DNA of 64,000 nucleotides from Dokdonella_A sp964582225 (lineage in GTDB: Bacteria > Pseudomonadota > Gammaproteobacteria > Xanthomonadales > Rhodanobacteraceae), in NCBI GenBank assembly GCA_964582225.1, contig CAZORA010000010.1, positions 17,398 to 81,397 of the forward strand, read 5' to 3'. The position numbers and the translations under genes are program-made. The notes under the pieces were generated by a model. The model ran no database searches and was not told the origin of the DNA. It was given only the letters and a program-made list of their open reading frames with translations. How positions within the stretch are numbered: the stretch's first letter is position 1; every line of letters begins with the position of its first letter. Shown here in pieces: positions 45,005 through 54,033 of the stretch.

Positions 45005-45034
45005 ATCGCGCACCGCCGCGCGGCGGTGCGCGAT
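45005..45034. repeat. 30-base perfect palindrome between convergent genes
   Basis: Two 15-base arms are exact reverse complements, with no spacer (centre between 45019 and 45020). It lies 14 bases after the S9 peptidase stop and 78 before the end of the convergent GST gene. No real T-run follows on either strand (only ATTTGT on the plus strand). It may be a terminator stem, a cruciform, or a binding site for a dimeric protein. Confidence 0.7.
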
Positions 45035-45111
45035 ATTTGTCCTCGAAGGAAGGCCGTTGGTTGTGCGTGGCGGCCAGACGCGCTGGCCCTGATGTGTTTC
45101 CATGCGCTGGC

Positions 45112-45762
45112 TCAGCCGCGCACGCCGCCGGGCTTGCAGGCTGGGTGCAGGCTGGCGTTCGCGGACGGGCGGCTGGCGATTCGCTCGAACCAGGGGCCGA
45201 TGTTGGGCAGCGTGCGGTCGAAGGGCTGGCCGACCGATGTGCCGAAGTCGAGCCAGACGTAGAGCCAGATGTCCGCCACGCTGAAGCGCGTGCCGGCGAG
45301 AAACTCGCGGCCGTCGAGCATGCGATCGAGCCAGGCGATCCGGTCCTGCGCGATCCGCTTGAGGCCGTCGGCGGCCTCCGGGGCCACCGGGATGCGCTCG
45401 CGAAAACGCATCAGCCCTTCGGCGTAGTGGTAGGCGTTGTGGATGTTCTCGGTCACGGCGAGCTCGGCGCGCCGCTGCCACTGGCGGCTGATCGCGCGTT
45501 CGAGCGGGGTCCTGCCGATCAGCGCCGGTTCGGGGTGCAGCTCTTCCAGGTACTCCATGATCGCCACCGACTCGCCGAGGACGCTGCCGTCGTCGAGCTG
45601 CAGGCTCGGCGTCTGGCCGGTCGGGTTGCCGGCGAGGTAAGGCGGCTCGCGATTCTCCCCGCTGAACACGTCGATCTGCCGGCTGGGCAGCGAGAGGCCT
45701 TTTTCCGCAAGGAACATGCGCAGCGTGCGCGGCGCGGGACTGAGGGCGTCGAGGAGCAGCAT
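45112..45762 (-). CDS. Glutathione S-transferase family protein
   Basis: The 216-residue protein has a thioredoxin-like N-terminal domain with LLLDALSPAPRTLRMFLAEKGL and the glutathione-site block GQTPSLQLDDGSVLGESVAI. The C-terminal helical domain has the FSVADIWLYVW motif. Its start lies 4 bases after the stop of the cysteine-synthase-like gene, so the two are likely one operon. The substrate is unknown. Confidence 0.88.
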   Translation of the reverse strand: MLLLDALSPAPRTLRMFLAEKGLSLPSRQIDVFSGENREPPYLAGNPTGQTPSLQLDDGSVLGESVAIMEYLEELHPEPALIGRTPLERAISRQWQRRAELAVTENIHNAYHYAEGLMRFRERIPVAPEAADGLKRIAQDRIAWLDRMLDGREFLAGTRFSVADIWLYVWLDFGTSVGQPFDRTLPNIGPWFERIASRPSANASLHPACKPGGVRG

Positions 45763-45766
45763 GGGG

Positions 45767-46717
45767 TTAGTGGAAGGGCAGCGGGTGGTCGCTGTCGCGG
45801 GTCGGGTGCATGAAGAAGTCCTGCATGTACTTCTCCCCCTCGTCATCGAGGATGGTGACGACGGTCTCGAGCTCGGGGAACTGTTCGCGCACGCGCTGCG
45901 CTGCGATCAGGTGCGCGCCCGAGCTCGGTCCGCAGAACAGCCCGCGGGTACGCGCCAGCTCGCGCATCCTGGCGATCGCTTCGCTGCTGGCGACGCTGGT
46001 GGTGTCGCGCACCAGCTCGCGGTGCTTGGCGAAGATGCCGGGCACGAAGCCGTCGGAGATACCCTCGATCTGGTGCAGCGCCACCTCGCCGCAGAGGATG
46101 GTGCGTGATTCGGATGGCTCCATCGCGAACAGGCGCACGTGTGGGTTCACCTTGCGGAAGGCCTGGCCGACCCCGATCAGGGTGCCGCCGGTGCCCACGC
46201 CGTGGACGAAGGCGTCGGGTATCCGACCGTCCGGAAGCTGGGCGAGAATCTCCGGACCGAGCCACTCGCGGTTTTCCTCGACGTTCCATTCGGACTCGAA
46301 CTGGCCGGGGAAGAAGAAGCCGGGCTGGCGGCCGAGTTCGCGCGCGCGCTCGAGCGCTGCGTTGACGTGGAAGCTGCCGCAGAACAGAACTTCGGCGCCA
46401 AACGCACGCGAGATCGCCACGCGCTCGCTGGAGAGCCCTTCCGGCATCACCACGATCATGCGGTAGCCCTTGACCGCGGCGACCATGGCGAACGCGTTGC
46501 CGGTATTGCCACTGGTGGCCTCGACGATGGTGTCACCAGGCTTCAGCTGGCCGCTTTGCTCGGCGCGCTCGACGATGTACTTGGCAATTCGTGCCTTGAT
46601 CGAGCCGGATGGATTCAGGAACTCGCACTTCGCGAAGATGCCGTCGATTTCGAGCAGCGGCGTGTCGCCGATGGCGTCCAGGATATTGGGCGAAACGGTG
46701 CGATAGCGCGTGCTCAT
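45767..46717 (-). CDS. Cysteine synthase-like PLP enzyme (CysK/CysM family)
   Basis: The 316-residue fold-type II PLP protein has the Schiff-base Lys41 in NPSGSIKARI, the asparagine loop TSGNTGN (68-74), HGVGTGGTLIGVG for phosphate binding and GLFCGPSSGAHL. This is the O-acetylserine sulfhydrylase pattern, though KARI replaces the usual KDR or KCR. It may make cysteine or a related thiol amino acid. The coupled GST gene supports a thiol-metabolism setting. The main cysK may be elsewhere. Confidence 0.82.
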   Translation of the reverse strand: MSTRYRTVSPNILDAIGDTPLLEIDGIFAKCEFLNPSGSIKARIAKYIVERAEQSGQLKPGDTIVEATSGNTGNAFAMVAAVKGYRMIVVMPEGLSSERVAISRAFGAEVLFCGSFHVNAALERARELGRQPGFFFPGQFESEWNVEENREWLGPEILAQLPDGRIPDAFVHGVGTGGTLIGVGQAFRKVNPHVRLFAMEPSESRTILCGEVALHQIEGISDGFVPGIFAKHRELVRDTTSVASSEAIARMRELARTRGLFCGPSSGAHLIAAQRVREQFPELETVVTILDDEGEKYMQDFFMHPTRDSDHPLPFH

Positions 46718-46779
46718 GATCCCTGTCGATCAGCCAGACGAGCCCGCATTGTAGCGCCGCGCCCAACGTCCAGCCGCGA

Positions 46780-47952
<1,173 letters not shown>

Positions 47953-48041
47953 GCGCGGTTCGTCTCGGTGAAGGGAGAAGCTGGCCGAGCCTCGCTGCGC
48001 GTCGCGGCACCCGAGAGCAGCGCAGTTGCAGGCTTGCGCAA

Positions 48042-48070
48042 TTGTACGAGACGGATGCCTTCGTTAAACT
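48042..48070 (+). promoter_or_regulatory. Possible petABC promoter
   Basis: TTGTAC (48042-48047) and TAAACT (48065-48070) are spaced by 17 bases. The -35 is poor (three of six bases) and the -10 fair. The leader to the petA ATG would be about 150 bases. It lies in the 273-base divergent region between algW and petA. Confidence 0.35.
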
Positions 48071-48225
48071 AGCCGAATGTCCGCTCGTCACGCTGCAACG
48101 GCTCGCGCCGACGCTTCGAACGACGGTGTCCGGCGACCTGGGGAACGGCGCCGCGAGGGGTGCTCGTAGGGGCGCCGCGCGCGGGTCATGCGTTGATTTA
48201 TCCTGAAGTTTGCGGCGGAGTGCTG

Positions 48226-48828
48226 ATGGCAAACGATGCAGTGGTGGACAAGGGGCGCCGGCGCTTCCTGACCGCGACGACCGCGGTGGTCGGCGGCGCG
48301 GGTGTCGTGCTGGCGGCGATCCCGTTCGTGAAGTCCTGGGAACCAAGCGCGGCGGCGAGATCTGCCGGCGCGCCGGTGCTGGCCGACATCTCCAAGATCG
48401 AGGCCGGGCAGAAGGTCACCTTCGCCTGGCGCGGCCTGCCGGTGTTCGTGGTCAACCGCACGCAGGCCCAGCTGGCCACGCTGACCGCGGTGGATTCGAA
48501 GCTCAAGGACCCGAAGTCGGACAACGCCGAGCAGCAGCCCGACTATGCGCACAACGAATATCGCTCGATCAAGCCTGAGTGGCTGGTCCTGATCGGTATC
48601 TGCACGCATCTCGGCTGCGTTCCGGATTTCTTCCCGGATCTCAAACCCGAGCCGTTCGATCCGGAGTGGAAGGGCGGTTTTTACTGCCCCTGCCACAAAT
48701 CCCGTTTCGATATCGCCGGGCGCGTCTATGACGGCGTGCCGGCACCGTCCAACTTGGTCGTGCCGCCCTATCACTTCGTCGATGACGGCCACATCCTGAT
48801 CGGCGTCAACCCGGGGGAGAAGGCCTGA
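48226..48828 (+). CDS. petA: Ubiquinol-cytochrome c reductase Rieske iron-sulfur subunit
   Basis: The 200-residue protein is the [2Fe-2S] subunit of the cytochrome bc1 complex. A twin-arginine-like KGRRRFLTA precedes the membrane anchor (about 15-34). Cluster motifs are CTHLGC (126-131) and CPCH (154-157). The stop overlaps the petB start by one base. The gene order petA-petB-petC is standard. Confidence 0.95.
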   Translation: MANDAVVDKGRRRFLTATTAVVGGAGVVLAAIPFVKSWEPSAAARSAGAPVLADISKIEAGQKVTFAWRGLPVFVVNRTQAQLATLTAVDSKLKDPKSDNAEQQPDYAHNEYRSIKPEWLVLIGICTHLGCVPDFFPDLKPEPFDPEWKGGFYCPCHKSRFDIAGRVYDGVPAPSNLVVPPYHFVDDGHILIGVNPGEKA

Positions 48829-50123
48829 TGGGCACGCAGATGACGCGGATCCAGACCAACAGCCGTCTGCTCAACTGGATCGAAGACCGACTGCCGATCT
48901 TCTCGTTTCTGGCCTCCCATACCAGCGGTTACTACGCGCCCAAGAACTTCAACCTCTGGTACTACTTCGGTTCGCTGGCGCTGCTGGTGCTGGTCAATCA
49001 GCTCCTGACCGGCATTTTTCTCGCCATGTTCTACAAGCCGGACGCGGCGCAAGCCTTCGCTTCGGTCGAGTACATCATGCGTGACGTCGAGTGGGGCTGG
49101 CTGATTCGCTACATGCACTCGACCGGCGCTTCGCTGTTCTTCGTGGTGGTCTACCTGCACATGTTCCGCGGGCTGATGTACGGCTCCTACAAGAAGCCAC
49201 GCGAGTTGATCTGGCTGCTCGGCATGCTGATCTTCCTCGCCCTGATGGCGGAAGCTTTCCTGGGTTATGTGCTGCCCTGGGGCAACATGTCGTTCTGGGG
49301 CGCCAAGGTGATCATCTCGCTGTTCGGCGCAGTGCCCTGGATTGGTGACGTGCTGGTCGAGTGGATCATGGGTGACTACCTGCCGGCCGATGCGACGCTC
49401 AACCGCTTCTTCGCGCTGCACGTGGCGGCGCTGCCGCTGGTCCTGCTGCTGCTGGTCGTGCTGCATCTGGCCGCGCTGCACGAAGTGGGCTCGAACAATC
49501 CCGATGGCGTCGAAATCAAGGCAACGAAGAATGCGGACGGCAAACCGGTCGACGGCATTCCATTCCATCCCTACTACACGGTGAAGGACATTTTCGGCAC
49601 GGGCGTGTTTCTGTTGATCGCGGCCTTCGTCATTTTCTATGCGCCGACCTTTGGCGGCTGGTTCCTCGAGCACGACAACTACGTGCCGGCGAATAATCTC
49701 GTCACGCCGGAGCACATCAAGCCGGTGTGGTACTTCACGCCCTTCTACGCGATGCTGCGCATGATCCCAGCCAAGCTGCCCGGCGTCATCGTGATGTTCC
49801 TCGGTATCGTGCTGCTCTTCTTCGTGCCGTGGCTCGACCGGACCAAGGTAAAATCAATTCGCTACCGCGGTCTCGGTTTCAAAATCGCGCTGGGACTCTT
49901 CGCGATCTCCTTCATCGCCCTCGGCGCGGTCGGTGCCGGCGTTACCGCCGAGACCATTCCGCTGTGGTTCGGCGCGGATGCCAACGTCACCACCATCGAG
50001 AACTTGTTCGGCCGGTTCTGGCTGCTGGTGTATTTCGCCTTCTTCGCCTTCCTCTGGGTCTACACCTATTTTGGCTTTGAAAGGACCAAGCCGGTGCCTG
50101 AGCGGGTGACGGCACATGAATGA
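48828..50123 (+). CDS. petB: Ubiquinol-cytochrome c reductase cytochrome b
   Basis: This 431-residue polytopic cytochrome b oxidises quinol and carries hemes bL and bH. It has IRYMHSTGAS and FFVVVYLHMFRG with heme histidines, LGYVLPWGNMSFWGA, FALHVAALPLVL with the second histidine pair, and the Qo-site PEHIKPVWYF motif. It overlaps petA by one base and petC by 8. Confidence 0.96.
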   Translation: MGTQMTRIQTNSRLLNWIEDRLPIFSFLASHTSGYYAPKNFNLWYYFGSLALLVLVNQLLTGIFLAMFYKPDAAQAFASVEYIMRDVEWGWLIRYMHSTGASLFFVVVYLHMFRGLMYGSYKKPRELIWLLGMLIFLALMAEAFLGYVLPWGNMSFWGAKVIISLFGAVPWIGDVLVEWIMGDYLPADATLNRFFALHVAALPLVLLLLVVLHLAALHEVGSNNPDGVEIKATKNADGKPVDGIPFHPYYTVKDIFGTGVFLLIAAFVIFYAPTFGGWFLEHDNYVPANNLVTPEHIKPVWYFTPFYAMLRMIPAKLPGVIVMFLGIVLLFFVPWLDRTKVKSIRYRGLGFKIALGLFAISFIALGAVGAGVTAETIPLWFGADANVTTIENLFGRFWLLVYFAFFAFLWVYTYFGFERTKPVPERVTAHE

Positions 50124-50889
50124 GCTGACCGACATGAGAATCGCGATCGTCTCCCTGCTGACTCGCGGCGCGCTGGCGCTGTTCGCCGCCGTCGCCCTGT
50201 GCGTCGGAACGGCCGCCGCCGAGGGTGGCAGCGCGGTGCAGAGCGCCGGCGTCAGTCTGCGCGACGTCGCTTCGCTGCAGCGCGGCGCGGGGCTTTACTT
50301 CAACTACTGTGCCGGCTGTCATTCCCTGCAGTACCTGCGCTATGCGCGGCTGGCCGAAGACCTCCAGCTGGACCCTGCCGCGGTCGAGAAGAGCCTGATG
50401 TTCCGCGGCGGCAAGATCGGCGACCACGCGCTCAGCAGCATGAGCGCCGAAGACGGCGAGAAGTGGTTCGGCAAGGCGCCGCCGGATCTCAGCCTCGAAG
50501 CCCGCAGCAAGGGCGCGGACTGGATCTATACCTATCTGAAGTCGTTCTATTTGGACCCATCGCGGCCGCTCGGCTGGAACAATACGCTCTTCGAAAACGC
50601 GTCGATGCCGAACGCCCTGTGGGAGCTGCAGGGGCTGCAGGTCGCGCTGCGCGCGCCGGGCGGCGCTGCCAATGCGCCGATCAGCGGGCTGGAAATCCGC
50701 ACCCCGGGACGGCAGAGCGCGCAGGAGTTCGACGCCACCGTGCGCGACATCGCCGCGTTTCTTGAATACGCGGCGGAACCGGCCGCGCTGCAGCGGACCT
50801 CGGTCGGCATCTGGGTGTTGCTGTATCTGGCGCTGTTCACCTTCATCGCCTACCTGTTGAAGCGTGAGTTCTGGAAGGACGTGAAGTGA
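50116..50889 (+). CDS. petC: Ubiquinol-cytochrome c reductase cytochrome c1
   Basis: This is the 257-residue heme c subunit. It has a signal peptide (about 8-35), the heme motif CAGCH (65-69), a probable axial Met in ENASMPN and a C-terminal membrane anchor (about 232-249) ending in KREFWKDVK. It completes the petABC operon; sspA follows after about 85 bases. Confidence 0.95.
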   Translation: MNELTDMRIAIVSLLTRGALALFAAVALCVGTAAAEGGSAVQSAGVSLRDVASLQRGAGLYFNYCAGCHSLQYLRYARLAEDLQLDPAAVEKSLMFRGGKIGDHALSSMSAEDGEKWFGKAPPDLSLEARSKGADWIYTYLKSFYLDPSRPLGWNNTLFENASMPNALWELQGLQVALRAPGGAANAPISGLEIRTPGRQSAQEFDATVRDIAAFLEYAAEPAALQRTSVGIWVLLYLALFTFIAYLLKREFWKDVK

Positions 50890-50973
50890 AGTGGGCAGCG
50901 CGGTGGTGCGGCAGGCGCCGAGCGACGCCCGGTGCCGCCGGCGCGCAGCGAATTTCACGGGATGGACAAGGTC

Positions 50974-51648
50974 ATGCGTAATCCTCTCGAACGGGTAACC
51001 GCGGGCAGTGCGCGCGACGCGGACGCAACAGCCAGCGCGCGCTCGCGCACCGTGCTGACGCTGTATTCCGCCGCCAATTGCGTGCATTGCCATCGCATCC
51101 GCATGACGCTAGCGGCCAAGGGCGTCAGCTATGACCATATCCTGGTCGAGTTGGACAATCCACCCGAGGACCTGCTGGCGCTGAACCCCTATCATTCAGT
51201 GCCGACCTTGGTCGATCGCGATCTGGTCCTGTACGACACTAGCGTCATCTGCGAGTACATCGACGAGCGCTACCCGCATCCACCCTTGATGCCGGTCGAT
51301 CCGCTGTCGCGCGCGCGCCTGCGGCTGGCGATCGTGCGCGTCGAAAACGATTGGCTCACCCTGGTCGACCGCATCGAAGCGGGCGGCAAGGATGCCGACG
51401 TGGCGCGCCGCGAGCTGCGCGACGACCTGCTGCGCAACGTATCCACGTTCAAGGCTTCGCGGTTCTTCCTGAGCCCGGAAATCACGCTTGCCGACTGCGC
51501 CCTGGTGCCCCTGATCTGGCGTCTCGACGCTCTTGGCGTGCAGCTGCCGCGCGAGGGGCAGGCGGTGCTCGATTATGGCGAACGGCTGTTTCGCAGCCAG
51601 GGTTTCGCGCGCAGCTTGACGCTCGAGGAGCGTATGCTGCGGGCGTGA
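50974..51648 (+). CDS. sspA: Stringent starvation protein A
   Basis: SspA is a glutathione-transferase-like RNA polymerase-associated protein that affects stationary-phase and acid-stress gene expression. The 224-residue product has a thioredoxin-like domain with LTLYSAANCVHCHRIRM, SVPTLVDRDLVLYDTSVICEYIDERYPHPPLMP and a helical C-terminus. ATG at 50962 in frame is an alternative start. The petABC-sspA-sspB order is conserved in pseudomonads and relatives. Confidence 0.9.
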   Translation: MRNPLERVTAGSARDADATASARSRTVLTLYSAANCVHCHRIRMTLAAKGVSYDHILVELDNPPEDLLALNPYHSVPTLVDRDLVLYDTSVICEYIDERYPHPPLMPVDPLSRARLRLAIVRVENDWLTLVDRIEAGGKDADVARRELRDDLLRNVSTFKASRFFLSPEITLADCALVPLIWRLDALGVQLPREGQAVLDYGERLFRSQGFARSLTLEERMLRA

Positions 51649-51706
51649 AGGCCGCAGCGCGCCCGGCGCCGCCGGCACTCATGCGACCCTGCCGGGAGCA
51701 GTCCAG

Positions 51707-52105
51707 GTGAGCCCGCCGCCGATGACCTCCAGCCGTCCTTACCTGATCCGTGCGCTCTACGAGTGGATCGGCGACAACGGCTTGACCCCCTATCTGCTGG
51801 TCAACGCCGAGGTGCAAGGCCTGCAGGTTCCGCCGAGTGCAGTCAGCAAGGGTCGCGTGGTGCTGAACATCGCCTCGCGTGCGATCAGCCAGCTGCAGAT
51901 CACCGATGCGCAGGTTTCCTTCAACGCGCGCTTTGGCGGTGTGAGCAGCCACGTGCTGGTACCGATGGAGGCCGTGATGGCGATCTACGCGCAGGAAAAC
52001 GGGCAGGGTATGGCATTCCCGGTGGAACTGCAGCAGACGCAGGAATCGCCGCCGGAGCAACCCGATCCGCCGCCGCGTCGGCCGCAGCTACGTGTGGTCA
52101 AGTAG
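51707..52105 (+). CDS. sspB: ClpXP protease specificity-enhancing factor SspB
   Basis: SspB tethers ssrA-tagged proteins to ClpXP. The 132-residue protein has the substrate-binding start SRPYLIRALYEWIGDNGLTP, a GGVSSHVLVPMEAVMAIYA block, a proline-rich flexible tail, and the C-terminal ClpX-binding motif RPQLRVVK. A GTG start is preceded by CCAGG. Its last 18 bases overlap the 3' end of the opposite tyrA-like gene. Confidence 0.93.
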   Translation: MSPPPMTSSRPYLIRALYEWIGDNGLTPYLLVNAEVQGLQVPPSAVSKGRVVLNIASRAISQLQITDAQVSFNARFGGVSSHVLVPMEAVMAIYAQENGQGMAFPVELQQTQESPPEQPDPPPRRPQLRVVK

Positions 52106-52918
52106 CCTCGCCCCAGCTGCGTGCGAGGGAGCAGGACCCGGAGCTGGTGCCGCGGACTCACCAATGGCCAGACTGGCGTCGTCCGATTCGCTCATCAGTC
52201 GCATGTGCACTTGCTCGAGGCTGCGCAGCATGTTTGCGCGGGCCTGCGCGGCAAACGGGTTTTCGCGCTGAATCGCGGCGAACAGGTGTCCCGCATCGCC
52301 ACGCACTGCTTCGAGCATGCGTTGCATGCCCTGGAACGATGGTGGCGCCAGCGCTAGCTCGTCGTCCACGCCCATCTCGATCAGGCCCTTGGCCAGAAAG
52401 AACGCCATGGCGTGGGTGCTGGCCATGGCCCGGTCGTGGCTCTCTGCATCGAGTTCGGTCACTTCGCAGCCGAGCGATTGATAGAGCTCGGTGGTGCGGT
52501 TGGCCGCGTCCGGATGGTGTGGCGACGGGCACACCGCTACGCGCAGGGGACGGTCCCCGCGGGCGAGGCTCAGCGGCCCGAACAGCGGATGAGTTCCAGC
52601 GTGCGGGATCTCCTCGCCGAGCAGTTCGTCCATGCTCGCGCAGGGGCCGCTCTTGACGCTGCCGACATCGATCACCGTCTGCCGTCCGAGCAGCGGGCGC
52701 AGCTCGGCCAGCGCGGGGCGCAGGAATTTGACCGGCATGGCGAGCACGATCCAGTCCGCTCCCATGCAGGCTGCGGCGGCGTCGCGCGCCGCGAGCGCGA
52801 CCGGAACGGCGGCGCCCGGATCGAAGACCGCCACCGAGTGGCCGGCGCCCTGCAGCAGCTCGGCGAAGGCCTGTCCGAAGCGTCCGTAGCCCAACAGGGC
52901 GAAGCGCTCCGCCTTCAT
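52088..52918 (-). CDS. Prephenate dehydrogenase (TyrA) family protein
   Basis: The 276-residue NAD(P)-dependent enzyme has the Rossmann motif GYGRFG (10-15), DVGSVKSGP and the active-site THPLFGP of the TyrA family, followed by the helical dimerisation domain with HAMAFFLAKGL. Family members oxidise prephenate to 4-hydroxyphenylpyruvate or arogenate to tyrosine. The ATG overlaps the stop of the Cds1-like gene (ATGA). The last 30 or so residues are low-complexity, and the gene end overlaps sspB by 18 bases. No chorismate mutase domain is attached. Whether it serves general tyrosine synthesis or the operon only is open. Confidence 0.85.
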   Translation of the reverse strand: MKAERFALLGYGRFGQAFAELLQGAGHSVAVFDPGAAVPVALAARDAAAACMGADWIVLAMPVKFLRPALAELRPLLGRQTVIDVGSVKSGPCASMDELLGEEIPHAGTHPLFGPLSLARGDRPLRVAVCPSPHHPDAANRTTELYQSLGCEVTELDAESHDRAMASTHAMAFFLAKGLIEMGVDDELALAPPSFQGMQRMLEAVRGDAGHLFAAIQRENPFAAQARANMLRSLEQVHMRLMSESDDASLAIGESAAPAPGPAPSHAAGARLLDHT

Positions 52919-54033
52919 GCCGGCCCCGGCAGCGGCGCGCGGCCGGCGCGTACGCACTCGGCCAGGTGCTTGCGCCAGAGGTCGCCGGCAAGCGCGTGTT
53001 CGGCGAGCCAGGCACGATCGAACAGGGTTTCGGCGTAGCGCTCGCCGCGATCGCAGAGCAGGCTGACCACGCTGCCGCACTCGCCACGCTCGCGCATGGC
53101 GCCGGCCAGCTGCAGGCAGGCGATGAAGTTGGTGCCGGAAGAGCCGCCGTAGCGCCGCGCAAACAGCTCGTCCAGGAGATTCATGCCGGCGATCGAGGCA
53201 GCGTCTGGCACCTCGGCCACGGCGTCGACCACGTCGAACAGGAAGCCGGGCTCGACTCGCGGACGGCCGATGCCCTCGATTACCGTACGGCGGCTGGCGG
53301 TGGCGTCGCGACGACCGCTGCGCCAGCCGTTGATGAAACCGCTGCCGGCCGGTTCGGCCACGCACAGTTGGGTCGGCAGTCGGCGGTAGCGCAGATAACG
53401 ACCGATGGTCGCCGAAGTGCCGCCGGTGCCGGCGCCGCAGACGATCCAGGCCGGCTGCGGGTGCGCTTCGCGGCCCAGCTGGCCGAGGATCGACTCGGCG
53501 ATATTGTTGTTGCCGCGCCAGTCGGTGGCACGCTCGGCGAGGCCGAACTGGTCCAGATGACAGGCCCCGCGCGCAGCATGCCAGGCGGCTCGCGCGTGCA
53601 CCGCGGCGGAATCCTCGACCAGGTCACAGGTGGCGCCGAGCGCCTCGACGGCGCGAATCTTGGCCGGTGCGGTCTGTGCCGGCATCACCGCGGTGAAGCG
53701 CAGCCCGAAAAGGCGCGCGAACCAGGCTTCGGCGATCGCGGTGCTGCCGGAAGAGGCGTCGACCACCTCCTGACCTTCCCGCAGCTGGCCGTTGCAGAGA
53801 GCGTAGAGATACAGCGAACGGGCCAACCGATGCTTGAGGCTCCCGGTCGGGTGCGCCGCTTCGTCCTTGAAGTAGAAGTCGATGCCGGTAAAGCCCGGCA
53901 GCTCGAGCTTGAGCAGATGGGTATCCGCCGAGCGACGCGCCTCTTGGGCCAGCCGCTCCAGTGCCTCGTTCACCCAGCCGCGCGATGCGCCCTCGCGCGA
54001 ATGCAGGGCGCCGCAGTGCGAGTCGTCGTTCAT
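52915..54033 (-). CDS. cds1: Cds1-like L-cysteine desulfhydrase (PLP, cysteine-synthase fold)
   Basis: The 372-residue fold-type II PLP enzyme has the catalytic Lys67 in HPTGSLKHRLARSL, SSGSTAIAEA as asparagine-loop equivalent, ERATDWRGNNNIAES, GAGTGGTSATIGRYLRYRR and VIEGIGRPRVEPGF. These blocks match, from memory, the M. tuberculosis cysteine desulfhydrase Cds1 (Rv3684) far better than cysteine synthases. Cds1 breaks L-cysteine into H2S, pyruvate and ammonia. It overlaps the decarboxylase stop and the tyrA-like start by 4 bases each. The activity is inference from similarity. Confidence 0.8.
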   Translation of the reverse strand: MNDDSHCGALHSREGASRGWVNEALERLAQEARRSADTHLLKLELPGFTGIDFYFKDEAAHPTGSLKHRLARSLYLYALCNGQLREGQEVVDASSGSTAIAEAWFARLFGLRFTAVMPAQTAPAKIRAVEALGATCDLVEDSAAVHARAAWHAARGACHLDQFGLAERATDWRGNNNIAESILGQLGREAHPQPAWIVCGAGTGGTSATIGRYLRYRRLPTQLCVAEPAGSGFINGWRSGRRDATASRRTVIEGIGRPRVEPGFLFDVVDAVAEVPDAASIAGMNLLDELFARRYGGSSGTNFIACLQLAGAMRERGECGSVVSLLCDRGERYAETLFDRAWLAEHALAGDLWRKHLAECVRAGRAPLPGPA

